DNA from: CAVQBP01 sp963740945 | GTDB lineage: Bacteria > Bacteroidota > Ignavibacteria > Ignavibacteriales > Ignavibacteriaceae | Direction of reading: 5' to 3' | DNA length: 64,000 nt | Assembly (NCBI GenBank): GCA_963740945.1 | Contig: CAVUGE010000017.1 | Location: forward strand, 310,001-374,000 | In this document: positions 34,638 to 43,043 of the stretch, piece after piece | Position numbering within the stretch: the stretch's first letter is position 1 | Layout: every line of letters starts with the position of its first letter | Notes under the pieces: generated by a model | The model's input: only the letters and a program-made list of their open reading frames with translations | Told to the model about the DNA's origin: nothing | Database searches by the model: none | Made by a program: the position numbers and the translations under genes

Positions 34638-35489
34638 TTAAAATCCCGTCTTAATATAGATAGATATTTTTTCCGGTGTAAGAATATATAATTTATTATT
34701 AAATATTAAACTGCTGACTATATCAGTGCTTTCTGCTAATTCTTCCAGGTTGATCTCATTTAATGAAAATTGTGAGTCTAAGTTTGCAGTCATAACTAAT
34801 CGGCTGGTATTTACTGTTAGGTTATTATAAATGATATTAATTCCTTTAAATTCAGATTCAGGATTAAATATTGATGTACCATTTCCGTATTGATCAAATA
34901 CAACGATCTTTTTTCCGTCCAGGACAAAGAGAAAATTATTTGGAGATATAGAAAACTTTATTGGATTGGAAAGAGTATATATCCCTGCATCAAAACCTCC
35001 AAAATTCATTATAAAATTTCCAAAGAGATCGAACTTCAAAATGCGTTTATTTTCAGTATCTAAAATAAAGAGATCACCCAAATTAGAAGTAGCGCAACTG
35101 GCCGGATATCCAAAACGTTCATTTTTATTATCGTGTTCCTTAGTATATAATTGAGATATAAAATTTAAGTCTTTATCAAATCTTTGAACTCTATTATTGT
35201 TTTTATCACAAACATAGACATTTAAAGATGTTGCAAAAATATCAACCGGATTATCAAATTCACCTGAACCCCATCCAAAACCTCCAAAATCTTTTATAAT
35301 ATTCCCTGTGGTATCGAGTTTATATATTTCATCGGTACCGGAATCAGTTACATATAAAAAACCGGAAGGGCTCATATAAAAAGATGAGGCATCTTTAAAC
35401 TTCCCGATTGAATTTTGTAAATGATATTTTTGAGGGAATATTAAACACAGAGGAATTATTAAAATTATAAATAGATATCTTAATGCCAT
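34638..35489 (-). CDS. Secreted NHL-repeat beta-propeller protein
   Basis: A 283-residue exported protein: signal peptide (about 1-18), then NHL-type repeats (for example DEIYKLDTTGNIIKDFGGFG, NNRVQRFDKDLNF, KRILKFDLFGNFIMNFGG) forming a partial or small beta-propeller. Such domains bind proteins or ligands outside the membrane. It is the only clearly soluble, exported protein with a recognisable fold in this operon, so it is the likeliest extracytoplasmic partner of the surrounding membrane proteins. Its role is unknown. Confidence 0.8.
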   Translation of the reverse strand: MALRYLFIILIIPLCLIFPQKYHLQNSIGKFKDASSFYMSPSGFLYVTDSGTDEIYKLDTTGNIIKDFGGFGWGSGEFDNPVDIFATSLNVYVCDKNNNRVQRFDKDLNFISQLYTKEHDNKNERFGYPASCATSNLGDLFILDTENKRILKFDLFGNFIMNFGGFDAGIYTLSNPIKFSISPNNFLFVLDGKKIVVFDQYGNGTSIFNPESEFKGINIIYNNLTVNTSRLVMTANLDSQFSLNEINLEELAESTDIVSSLIFNNKLYILTPEKISIYIKTGF

Positions 35490-35524
35490 CTTAAATTTTT
35501 ATTACTGTTTAATATCTATTCTTA

Positions 35525-36106
35525 CTAAAGGACTTGTTCTTTAATTAGTTTAAATTTAGGGCTGTTTTCTTTATTATATAAAACAAAAAATAACCCAATA
35601 AAAAATTCAAAAAATGATGTTATATAAAAATAAATTATGCCGGTTTTTGTCCCTGATGCCCCATAAATATACTTAATTATGATGGTAACTTCATAAAGAA
35701 TAAAAACTAAAAAAAATAGATTAATCGTTTGCGTTTTATTGAAATATAATAGAGCATTTTTTAAAATTATGAATAACACTATTATACTTAAAAGGATTTT
35801 AATTGCATGAATAACTTCTACAGGTAATGTAAAAGCAGCTGTTAATAGTATAAATAAGGTTAGAATTATTAGTAAATAATTCTTTTTAATCCAATTCCTT
35901 TCTATTAAGCTAATTATCAAAGCATAAGTAATAATAACACTAACTTGAATTGTTTTTATGTTTGAGATAATATTAATTAATACATTTATTGGATCAGCAA
36001 CTGCTAAAATAAGAAAGAATAAAAAATACTCGGTTTTACGTTGTCTAAATGGAGGGCAAAACCATATTAAAATACTTATAAAAAAAAATAAGAATTCTAT
36101 TTTCAT
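35525..36106 (-). CDS. Multi-helix membrane protein, unknown
   Basis: A 193-residue protein made almost entirely of hydrophobic helices (about six or seven), with a short charged C-terminus. The pattern resembles 7TM sensor input modules but no output domain is attached. I recognise no family. It starts 3 bp after the upstream gene's stop and so is probably translated together with it. Near its N-terminus is an FCPPF stretch that also occurs, as YCPPFC, at the C-terminus of the gene upstream. Confidence 0.68.
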   Translation of the reverse strand: MKIEFLFFFISILIWFCPPFRQRKTEYFLFFLILAVADPINVLINIISNIKTIQVSVIITYALIISLIERNWIKKNYLLIILTLFILLTAAFTLPVEVIHAIKILLSIIVLFIILKNALLYFNKTQTINLFFLVFILYEVTIIIKYIYGASGTKTGIIYFYITSFFEFFIGLFFVLYNKENSPKFKLIKEQVL

Positions 36107-36109
36107 TAT

Positions 36110-36544
36110 TTAATTACAAAATGGAGGGCAGTAAGCAATTTCTTCCAATGTATAATTACCGTTCGTAATTGAAAAGATATCCATTCTTTTTTCAAAATAT
36201 GTTTGAGAATTTCGACCCTTATCCAGTAATTCATTTACCTTGGAACTACTTACCACATTAAATACCTCATCAGGATTAACTGAGATACCCTCAGGATATA
36301 AAGGTTTTCTTCCTGTTCCCAAAATATACAAATTTCCTTCACTAATGTTAAACATTAAATATGTCCCTGATTTCATTGTTAGACTATCCAGTAGAGTACT
36401 TCTTAAAAATACTGAGTCTATTACTGTCCCGTATTTTTGGTCTGCTTCTGGTTTATCATAAATTACGCCGACAATTTGAGCATAAGAAGAATAATAATCT
36501 AAAAAGAATAATATTAATAAGAAAGATTTGATTAAAGTTTTCAT
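36110..36544 (-). CDS. Small secreted protein with C-terminal CPPFC (first gene of operon)
   Basis: A 144-residue protein with a signal peptide (about 1-22, ending SSYAQ), a mature part with no recognised domain, and an unusual C-terminus AYCPPFCN with two Cys three residues apart. The start is strongly supported by AGGAGG about 7 bp upstream. It heads the minus-strand operon and has a perfect 17-bp palindrome, tacgtagtcactacgta, 68 bp ahead of the start. The end could be a disulfide-closed or processed motif; that is inference. Confidence 0.68.
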   Translation of the reverse strand: MKTLIKSFLLILFFLDYYSSYAQIVGVIYDKPEADQKYGTVIDSVFLRSTLLDSLTMKSGTYLMFNISEGNLYILGTGRKPLYPEGISVNPDEVFNVVSSSKVNELLDKGRNSQTYFEKRMDIFSITNGNYTLEEIAYCPPFCN

Positions 36545-36601
36545 GTTGAACCTCCTTTTTATATTGCGGGTTCAAATTATGCACTTATTTATTTAAAAAA
36601 A

Positions 36602-36628
36602 TCAGTAATTGTACGTAGTCACTACGTA
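36602..36628. promoter_or_regulatory. Candidate response-regulator site with TACGTAGT palindrome
   Basis: Contains tcagtaattgtacgtagtc (36602-36620) and, overlapping it, the perfect inverted repeat tacgtagtcactacgta (36612-36628). The 19-mer recurs with 17 of 19 matches at 38800-38818 upstream of the two-component operon. It lies in the 136-bp gap between the response regulator gene and the operon start at 36544. Confidence 0.55.
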
Positions 36629-36680
36629 TAATTACGTATTGAATAATTCAACAATATAAAATCACAAGTGGGAATTTGTA

Positions 36681-37349
36681 CTAAAAATCTTCTATATATC
36701 GGATAGCGTATTTTATTAATTCAGGTAGGTTTTTAATATTTAATTTCTGCATAATACTTGTCCGGTAAGTATCTACAGTTCGTTTGCTTAAATTCATATG
36801 TTTTGCTATTTCATTGCTCATCAGCCCTTTTCCTATTAATTTCAAAACAATTTCTTCTCTTGAAGTAAGGGCATCTTTAATGAATATAGGTTTATTCCGT
36901 GATTTTCTTTCATAAGTATTATAAATTTGCTTTAATTGTTCATCACTTAAATTATTTTTGAAATATTTCAATCCTTCCGCAACCTTTTTTATAGCTAAGA
37001 TTAATTCTCCTTTAGTTATATTTTTATTGATCAGTCCCATCCCACCAGCTTTTAAGCATAAATAAATATATTCATTTCCTTCATGCATAGAGAGAAAGAG
37101 CATTTTAGCTTCAGAATCCTTTAATCTTATCTCTTTTGCTGCCTCAAGACCCGATTTACCTGGCATAGAAATGTCCAAAAGAACGACATCGGGCATGACA
37201 TTAAAATATTTTCTTGGTAAATCATCTCCGTTTTCAACTTCTCCTACAACAAAAAAATTTGCTTCACTTTCCAACAGACTCAATATACCGCTCCTAAAAA
37301 GCGTATGATCGTCTGCCAATAATATTCTTATAAATTTATTATTATTCAT
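36681..37349 (-). CDS. NarL/FixJ-type response regulator
   Basis: A 222-residue regulator. The receiver domain (about 8-125) has DDH near 15-17, phospho-acceptor Asp in VVLLDISMPGKSG near 56-68, and the Lys of the INKN region near 108. The LuxR-type HTH (about 157-218: LTSREEIVLKLIGKGLMSNEIA, then LNLSKRTVDTYRTSIMQKL) binds DNA, and it is preceded by an Arg/Lys-rich linker. It overlaps its kinase gene by 4 bp. The TACGTAGT palindrome downstream is a natural candidate target. Confidence 0.92.
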   Translation of the reverse strand: MNNNKFIRILLADDHTLFRSGILSLLESEANFFVVGEVENGDDLPRKYFNVMPDVVLLDISMPGKSGLEAAKEIRLKDSEAKMLFLSMHEGNEYIYLCLKAGGMGLINKNITKGELILAIKKVAEGLKYFKNNLSDEQLKQIYNTYERKSRNKPIFIKDALTSREEIVLKLIGKGLMSNEIAKHMNLSKRTVDTYRTSIMQKLNIKNLPELIKYAIRYIEDF

Positions 37350-38488
37350 AAGTTTTTAGGTATTTCAACAATCAATAGTGAACCTTTATTAGGCTCAGAT
37401 TCAAATTTAAAATTTCCCTTAAAATTATCAACCCTCTCTCTGATGTTCAGTAGGCCAAAATGAGAGTTGGATGCATATTTATGTTCCTGAAAGCCTATCC
37501 CATCATCAGAAATCATAATACGTACGGAATTAATATCATTTACTATTAAAATATTAAAATTTTTTGCTCTTGAATGCTTGACTATATTCGAAAGCCCTTC
37601 TTGAATTATCCGGTATATACAGATTTCTAATTTATTATCCAATCTTTTCTCTTCCCCAATAAAATCAACATCTCCCGCTATTCCGCTTTCCGTGGAAATA
37701 TTAGTACATAATGACGAAATTGCAGCGTTTAGACCCGCTTCTTCAAGGATCTTTGGCTTTAAATCAAATAAGATTCGTTTTAATTCAATTATACTCTTTT
37801 CTAATGCGGCTATAATTTTTGTAGAATTTTCTGAACTGACTTCAGAATTTAAATTTTGCATTATTAACTTAATAAATAGCAAATTTTGTCCTACTGAATC
37901 ATGCAATTCTCTGGCTATTCGTTGTCTTTCTTCTTCAAGTTTTTCCTGCAGGTGATTTGACAACTCTAAAAGTTTATTTTTTGAATTAACTAATTCTTTT
38001 TCAATTTGCTTTCTTTCGGTTAAATCTTTGAAGTATAATTGCGCGATTTCAAGGTTTGAAATTCCCTTAAACCAAACTTCATAATATTGATTCCTGGTTT
38101 GATAGAAAAAGCGGAATGCTTTGTTATCTTTTATTAAATTGGAAGGACTTTCTTTTAATTCAGGGAAAAATTCAGAGGCATTCATCCCTGTTATTGGTTT
38201 ATCATAGTTTAAGACAAATGCAGCGTCATTACAATGAATTATTTTACCGTCTATATCAATTCTAATTACCGGCGCAGGGTCTAGTTCAGCAAAAAGTGCC
38301 ATAAGTCTAGCATTCTTTAACTCATATTCTTTCTTCTCTTCAATATGTTTTTTTTGTAGGGGATATAAAATATATTTAAAGAAAATATATACGGTAATTA
38401 AAAAGAAAAAGGTTAAAAAGATGGAATATAATACAGGATTATTAAAGCTAAATAATAAATCTAAATATTCTTTTAACTCTTTTAGCAT
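37346..38488 (-). CDS. Membrane-associated PAS histidine kinase (HisKA_3)
   Basis: A 380-residue kinase with one N-terminal helix (about 18-40), a PAS domain (about 64-160), a coiled linker, a HisKA_3 dimerisation domain with the phospho-His in RIARELHDSVGQNLLFIKL near 191-209, and an HATPase domain with SDDGIGFQEH near 330 and HFGLLNIRERV near 346. This is a NarX/DegS-like kinase without a periplasmic sensing domain. It makes the cognate pair with the regulator gene that overlaps it. The signal is unknown. Confidence 0.9.
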   Translation of the reverse strand: MLKELKEYLDLLFSFNNPVLYSIFLTFFFLITVYIFFKYILYPLQKKHIEEKKEYELKNARLMALFAELDPAPVIRIDIDGKIIHCNDAAFVLNYDKPITGMNASEFFPELKESPSNLIKDNKAFRFFYQTRNQYYEVWFKGISNLEIAQLYFKDLTERKQIEKELVNSKNKLLELSNHLQEKLEEERQRIARELHDSVGQNLLFIKLIMQNLNSEVSSENSTKIIAALEKSIIELKRILFDLKPKILEEAGLNAAISSLCTNISTESGIAGDVDFIGEEKRLDNKLEICIYRIIQEGLSNIVKHSRAKNFNILIVNDINSVRIMISDDGIGFQEHKYASNSHFGLLNIRERVDNFKGNFKFESEPNKGSLLIVEIPKNL

Positions 38489-38501
38489 TTGGTATCATTT
38501 T

Positions 38502-38747
38502 TTAATAACCTGCATTAAAATTTAACAATTTATTAATTAATAAATTAATATATTTCTCTTTTTTTCTTTGAGGACTAGTACTCTCATTGGTTGACTCTAT
38601 AGCTCTATAAATATAATCCTCGGGCAAATCAGGGAATAATATTTTCAAATTCTTCGCTAGATAAAATTTATTTTGATACTCTTCAAAATCAACATAATCA
38701 TATAAAATCAAATCCCGGACTTTTTCCTTTAAAATATTAGCTTTCAT
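38502..38747 (-). CDS. Small soluble protein heading the two-component operon
   Basis: An 81-residue, charged, helical protein (EEYQNKFYLAKNLKILFPDL) with no TM and no known domain. AGAGGT precedes the start. Its stop lies 13 bp before the kinase start, so it is co-transcribed with the kinase and regulator. It could modulate the kinase; nothing in the sequence shows this directly. Confidence 0.6.
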   Translation of the reverse strand: MKANILKEKVRDLILYDYVDFEEYQNKFYLAKNLKILFPDLPEDYIYRAIESTNESTSPQRKKEKYINLLINKLLNFNAGY

Positions 38748-38799
38748 ATTACCTCTTCATTCTTTAAATGCAATTTATCTAATTATTCAGAAAAAATAA

Positions 38800-38818
38800 T
38801 CAGTAATCATACGTAGTC
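38800..38818. promoter_or_regulatory. Second copy of the TCAGTAAT..TACGTAGTC motif
   Basis: tcagtaatcatacgtagtc matches the site at 36602-36620 at 17 of 19 positions. It is 53 bp upstream of the small protein gene that heads the kinase operon, within the divergent region shared with the gene at 38946. Confidence 0.55.
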
Positions 38819-38873
38819 AAAAACCGCGCTTTTATGCTATTTTCTAAGGATTTGGCAAATCGGTAAAAATTTC

Positions 38874-38886
38874 TCGGTAATCATAC
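38874..38886. promoter_or_regulatory. Partial third copy of the motif
   Basis: tcggtaatcatac matches the first 13 positions of the 38800-38818 site at 12 of 13 and then diverges. It lies 60 bp before the plus-strand gene at 38946. Confidence 0.4.
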
Positions 38887-38945
38887 TGATTTTTTTTTCT
38901 TAATCGTTCAATATTTTAATCTTCAAAAAATTTAGGGAGCTTTAA

Positions 38946-39209
38946 ATGATTGAACGAAGAGTTACCAAAGTTAAGAGAAATAAAGAAGGTGATATTGTAG
39001 CTCTATGCAATACAGACTCATATTGGTCGCCCAGATCCTTAACTCAAGTAATAGCTGATATAGAAATATTGAAATTCAAATATTATGTGGAGTGGGGTGC
39101 CGGCGAAATAACAAGTGTTGAATTAGTTAACGGACCAAGCGGTAAATATTTAAGAACAAAAAGAGGACATTCCTCTAAAAATGATCTATTCGAACTTCCG
39201 GAATATTAA
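38946..39209 (+). CDS. DUF3892-like small protein
   Basis: An 87-residue protein with the pattern of the DUF3892 family: a basic start (RRVTKVKRNKEGDIVALC), a middle vIADIE stretch, and the C-terminal YLRTKRGHSSKNDLFELP block. The AGGGAG site upstream supports the ATG. DUF3892 proteins are small and of unknown function. It is divergent from the two-component operon and may share its regulatory region. Confidence 0.72.
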   Translation: MIERRVTKVKRNKEGDIVALCNTDSYWSPRSLTQVIADIEILKFKYYVEWGAGEITSVELVNGPSGKYLRTKRGHSSKNDLFELPEY

Positions 39210-39249
39210 AACCACATAGACACATAAGGAACTTAAGTAATGAACATAG

Positions 39250-39335
39250 TACCGGAGGCCGGACTCGAACCGGCACCTGGTGTGAGCCAGACTGGATTTT
39301 GAGTCCAGCGCGTCTACCAATTCCGCCACTTCGGC
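39250..39335 (-). tRNA. tRNA-Leu (CAA)
   Basis: The minus strand folds as a class II tRNA: anticodon stem ctgga/tccag around loop CTCAAAA (anticodon CAA), a long variable arm (gtctggctcacaccaggtg), and T-arm GCCGGTTCGAGTCCGGC. The 5' strand GCCGAAG pairs with CTCCGGT only with a G-U at the first pair and an A-C mismatch at the fifth, which is unusual for an acceptor stem. Confidence 0.88.
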
Positions 39336-39383
39336 AAATTATTTCATTTATAAACAGCTTATTTCAGTTTATGTTAGTCACCT

Positions 39384-39424
39384 TATTTTGAGTCCAGTTT
39401 ATCTACAAATTACGCCATTTCGTC
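39384..39424 (-). pseudogene. Degenerate copy of the 5' half of tRNA-Leu (CAA)
   Basis: On the minus strand, the 41 bases from gacgaaatggcg to ctggactcaaaat align without gaps with the first 41 bases of the neighbouring tRNA-Leu, identical over the final ctggactcaaaat and with scattered substitutions before it. After the anticodon the similarity fades. It lies about 48 bp upstream of the intact gene. It is a tRNA remnant, possibly from tandem duplication or an old integration event. Confidence 0.75.
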
Positions 39425-39466
39425 AGAAATATATTTTAAAAATAACTAAATATAAATTAAGATGAA

Positions 39467-41179
39467 TTATTTTTTTATAATTTTTGACCAGGTATCTCTT
39501 AAAGCAACAGTCCGGTTGAATACTAAATTTCCTGGTTTTGAATCTAAACTGTCTGCACAGAAATATCCTAATCTTTCGAACTGATACCTGTCGCCGGGTA
39601 AAGAAGATTCTAAACTTTTCTCTAATTTGCAATTATTTAGAATTTCAAGTGAATTAGGATTTAAGAATTCTTTAAAATTTTTTTCTTTATCACTTTCCGG
39701 ATTTTCAACAGTAAATAATCTATCATACAATCTTACTTCAGCATTGATTGAATTACTCGTGGAAACCCAATGTATTGTTCCTTTTACCTTTTTACCACTT
39801 TGATCGGTTCCGCTTTTTGTCTCCGGATAATAAGTACAATGGACCTCCTGAATTTGACCATTTTCTACTTTCTTGAAACCAGTACATTTAATTATATAAG
39901 CATATCGAAGTCTTACTTCATTTCCGGGAAATAATCTAAAATATTTTTTAGGAGGATTTTCCATAAAATCGTCCTGTTCTATATAAATTTCCTTTGTGAA
40001 GTATATTTTTCGGGTGCCTGAATCAGGATCTTCCGGATTATTAATTGCGTCTAATTCTTCAACCTGATTCTCGGGATAATTATCAATTATCAATTTTAAA
40101 GGATGGAGGACACACATAACCCGTTTTGTATTTTTATTTAAGTCTTCACGAACACTATGTTCAAGAAGAGAAATATCTATGGTATTATCCCTTTTGGCAA
40201 CGCCAACTTTTTCCGAAAAATTTCTGATTGATTCCGGTGTGTACCCCCGCCTTCTTAATCCAGAAATAGTAGGCATTCTCGGATCATTCCAGCCGCTTAC
40301 AAATTCTTCATCGACAAGCTGCAATAGCTTTCTTTTACTGGTTATAGTATAATTCAAATTCAGCCTGGCAAATTCAATTTGTCTTGGATGAAAAATTTCA
40401 AGTTGATCCAAAAACCAATCATATAAAGGACGGTGATTTTCAAACTCCAGAGTACAAATAGAATGAGTTATTCCTTCAATTGAATCTGACTGCCCATGAG
40501 CCCAGTCATACATTGGATAAATACACCATTTATTGCCGGTACGATGATGAAAAGCATGCCTTATTCGGTACATAATCGGGTCACGCATATTCATATTAGG
40601 AGATGACATATCAATCTTCGCCCGTAAAACATGTTCACCGTCTTTAAACTCACCAATTCTCATTTTATTGAACAGATCAAGGTTTTCTTCTATCGATCTG
40701 TTTCTATAGATACTTTCTTTACCGGGTTGAGTAGGTATGCCGCGGAAATCCTTTATCTCTTCCATATTCATTGAATCGACATAAGCTCTCCCTTTTTTTA
40801 TTAATTTAACAGCATATTCAAATAATTTTTCAAAATAATCTGAAGCGTAAAACTCTCTATCATCCCAATTGAATCCCAGCCATTTTATATCTTCTTTAAT
40901 CGAGTTGACATATTCAACTTCTTCTTTAGTAGGATTTGTATCATCAAATCTTAAATTGCACAACCCTTTATAGTCTTCAGCTATACCGAAATTAAGGCAA
41001 ATTGATTTTGCATGTCCGATATGTAAATAACCATTTGGCTCAGGAGGAAAGCGCGTTTTTACTTTTCCAGTATACTTACCAATTCTTAAGTCTTCATTAA
41101 TAATATCACGAATAAAATTAGATGGTTCTTCCTCATCTATTTTTTTAGAATTTATACTATTGTTTTCGATTTCAGACAT
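39467..41179 (-). CDS. glnS: Glutaminyl-tRNA synthetase
   Basis: A 570-residue class I synthetase. It has RFPPEPNGYLHIGHAKS near 43-59 with the HIGH motif, NLRFDDTNP near 76-84, and a TSKRK version of the KMSKS loop near 281. The C-terminal anticodon-binding barrel has LFPGNEVRLRYAYIIKC near 417-433. It charges tRNA-Gln with glutamine directly, and is separate from the glutamyl enzyme encoded next door. The two genes lie 48 bp apart, so they are likely co-transcribed. Confidence 0.95.
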   Translation of the reverse strand: MSEIENNSINSKKIDEEEPSNFIRDIINEDLRIGKYTGKVKTRFPPEPNGYLHIGHAKSICLNFGIAEDYKGLCNLRFDDTNPTKEEVEYVNSIKEDIKWLGFNWDDREFYASDYFEKLFEYAVKLIKKGRAYVDSMNMEEIKDFRGIPTQPGKESIYRNRSIEENLDLFNKMRIGEFKDGEHVLRAKIDMSSPNMNMRDPIMYRIRHAFHHRTGNKWCIYPMYDWAHGQSDSIEGITHSICTLEFENHRPLYDWFLDQLEIFHPRQIEFARLNLNYTITSKRKLLQLVDEEFVSGWNDPRMPTISGLRRRGYTPESIRNFSEKVGVAKRDNTIDISLLEHSVREDLNKNTKRVMCVLHPLKLIIDNYPENQVEELDAINNPEDPDSGTRKIYFTKEIYIEQDDFMENPPKKYFRLFPGNEVRLRYAYIIKCTGFKKVENGQIQEVHCTYYPETKSGTDQSGKKVKGTIHWVSTSNSINAEVRLYDRLFTVENPESDKEKNFKEFLNPNSLEILNNCKLEKSLESSLPGDRYQFERLGYFCADSLDSKPGNLVFNRTVALRDTWSKIIKK

Positions 41180-41227
41180 TTTTTGTTATAATTTGTTAAA
41201 ATAAGTAGTAAAAATAAAAATTTTATT

Positions 41228-42706
41228 CTAATTATCCGATTCTATTTTTGAAGGACTAATTGTATCCAAGGCTAAACTAATCCTAATTATTGTCTCATCT
41301 TTTCCCAAAATGGAAACTATATCAAAAACTCCCGGACCGGCGCCAACTCCGGATACAGCCAGCCTTAACGGGTGAATCAGTTTTCCTAACCCTATATTGA
41401 ATTCAACAGCTATATTTTTTAGAGAATTTTCAAAATTTTCTCTTGAAGGATTTTCAATTTTGTTAAATTCTTCTTTTAGCTTTTGAAGCAGTTCAGGTGT
41501 TTCCTTCTTCCATCTTTTCTTAATCACATCTTGATCATATTCTTTTGGACGATCAAAGAAGTAGAAGCTTTTTTCAATAAAATCTTTAATAAAAGATATT
41601 CTTTCTTTCATTGCGGCAATTACCTGAAGCAGGTAATTATTCGTATAAGCATTCTCCTTATATTTGGACTTTGATAATTCATCTTTTAGCAGCACTAATA
41701 TTTCTTCATCCGGCATATTCCGGATATGAACTTCATTTAACCAATTTAATTTTTCAAGGTTAAATATAGCTCCCGATTTATTTACTCTGTCGAGAGTAAA
41801 TTTTTCAATCAATTCATCCAAATAATAAATCTCTTTGTCATCTCCTGCATTCCACCCTAAAAGTGCTACAAAATTAATAAGAGATTCCTTCAAATATCCT
41901 TTCTCTTTATAATCTTCAACAGCCACATCTCCCTGACGTTTACTCAGTTTGGAGCGATCAGAATTCAGTAATAATGGTAAATGGGCAAAAAACGGTTTCT
42001 CCCAGCCAAAATAATCATACAATAAAACATGTTTTGGAGAAGAGGAAAGCCATTCCTCTCCTCTGATAACATGTGTAATCTTCATTAGATGATCATCTAC
42101 GACATTTGCAAGATGATAAGTAGGATAACCGTCACTTTTGATTAAAATTTGATCATCTACAATATTACTGTCTATTTCTACTGTACCCCTAATAATATCT
42201 TCAATCTTAATAATCTTACCCGGTTCAACATTTAACCTAATAACATATGGAATTTTCAAATTTAATTTATCATTGATCTCGCTTTGAGTGAGAGAAAGAC
42301 AATGTTTATCATATTTAGGCTGCAAACCTTCTTTTTGCTGCTCTTCCCGTAATAGTTTTATTCTTTCAGGAGTACAAAAACAATGATATGCATTTCTGTT
42401 GCGTAAAAGTGTTTCAATGTTTTTTTGATAAATATCTAATCTTTGTGATTGAAAATAAGGACCATATTTACCGTCTTTATCTGGTCCTTCTTCAAAATTC
42501 AATCCTGCCCAATTTAATGTAGATAAAAGGTTTTCAACGGCTCCTTCAACATATCTGCTTCGATCTGTATCTTCAATTCGAAGAATAAATTCACCGTTAT
42601 TATGTTTTGCAAAAAGATAATTGTATAATGCTGTGCGCAATCCTCCTATATGCAAATAACCGGTTGGACTAGGGGCAAAACGTACTCTTACTTTTTCATT
42701 AATCAT
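41228..42706 (-). CDS. gltX: Glutamyl-tRNA synthetase
   Basis: A class I synthetase of 492 residues. Start ATG 42706 is preferred over a TTG at 42781, because homologues begin near MINEKVRVRFAPSPTGYLHIGG. Motifs: the HIGG version of HIGH near 17, FCTPE near 112 and KLSKRQGDVAVEDY near 248 (KMSKS). The C-terminal helical domain lies from about 340. It charges tRNA-Glu. The 25-residue extension from 42781 would lack homologous sequence and a ribosome-binding site. Confidence 0.93.
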   Translation of the reverse strand: MINEKVRVRFAPSPTGYLHIGGLRTALYNYLFAKHNNGEFILRIEDTDRSRYVEGAVENLLSTLNWAGLNFEEGPDKDGKYGPYFQSQRLDIYQKNIETLLRNRNAYHCFCTPERIKLLREEQQKEGLQPKYDKHCLSLTQSEINDKLNLKIPYVIRLNVEPGKIIKIEDIIRGTVEIDSNIVDDQILIKSDGYPTYHLANVVDDHLMKITHVIRGEEWLSSSPKHVLLYDYFGWEKPFFAHLPLLLNSDRSKLSKRQGDVAVEDYKEKGYLKESLINFVALLGWNAGDDKEIYYLDELIEKFTLDRVNKSGAIFNLEKLNWLNEVHIRNMPDEEILVLLKDELSKSKYKENAYTNNYLLQVIAAMKERISFIKDFIEKSFYFFDRPKEYDQDVIKKRWKKETPELLQKLKEEFNKIENPSRENFENSLKNIAVEFNIGLGKLIHPLRLAVSGVGAGPGVFDIVSILGKDETIIRISLALDTISPSKIESDN

Positions 42707-43043
42707 CAATATATTGAATCTTTCTAATTGTGAATAATTTAAATCATTAATATAAAACAATTGAGATAAAGAGGCGTGCAAAAAATATTGAATATAATTT
42801 GCTGAAACACCTTTTAATCATTCCGAAATTTAAAATTAAAAAAATTAAAAATGAGCTAAATAATTTGTTTCTTCTTTCGATTATAATGATATGATATAAT
42901 TTTTTAAATAAAAATTAGAATTTTTCAATACTTAACTGATGCTATAAAAAGTCGTGCAAAACTAAATTAACTTTAATAATATCGCTTTTGGTTTAGGAAC
43001 AGGTAAAGTAAAAGTATTAAAAGGTTTAGAATTAATATAAATA
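42707..43043. other. Divergent promoter region between gltX and the chemotaxis operon
   Basis: A 337-bp AT-rich region without a supported gene. Two TATAAT-like boxes lie on the plus strand at 42882-42887 and 42895-42900, but neither has a convincing -35. A minus-strand open frame at 42962-43207 overlaps the start of the plus-strand gene and has no homology features, so it is not called. Confidence 0.4.

Noticed and set aside
42707..42781. Longer gltX start at TTG 42781
   Set aside because: It adds 25 residues without family resemblance or a ribosome-binding site; the ATG at 42706 sits at the normal start of the enzyme.
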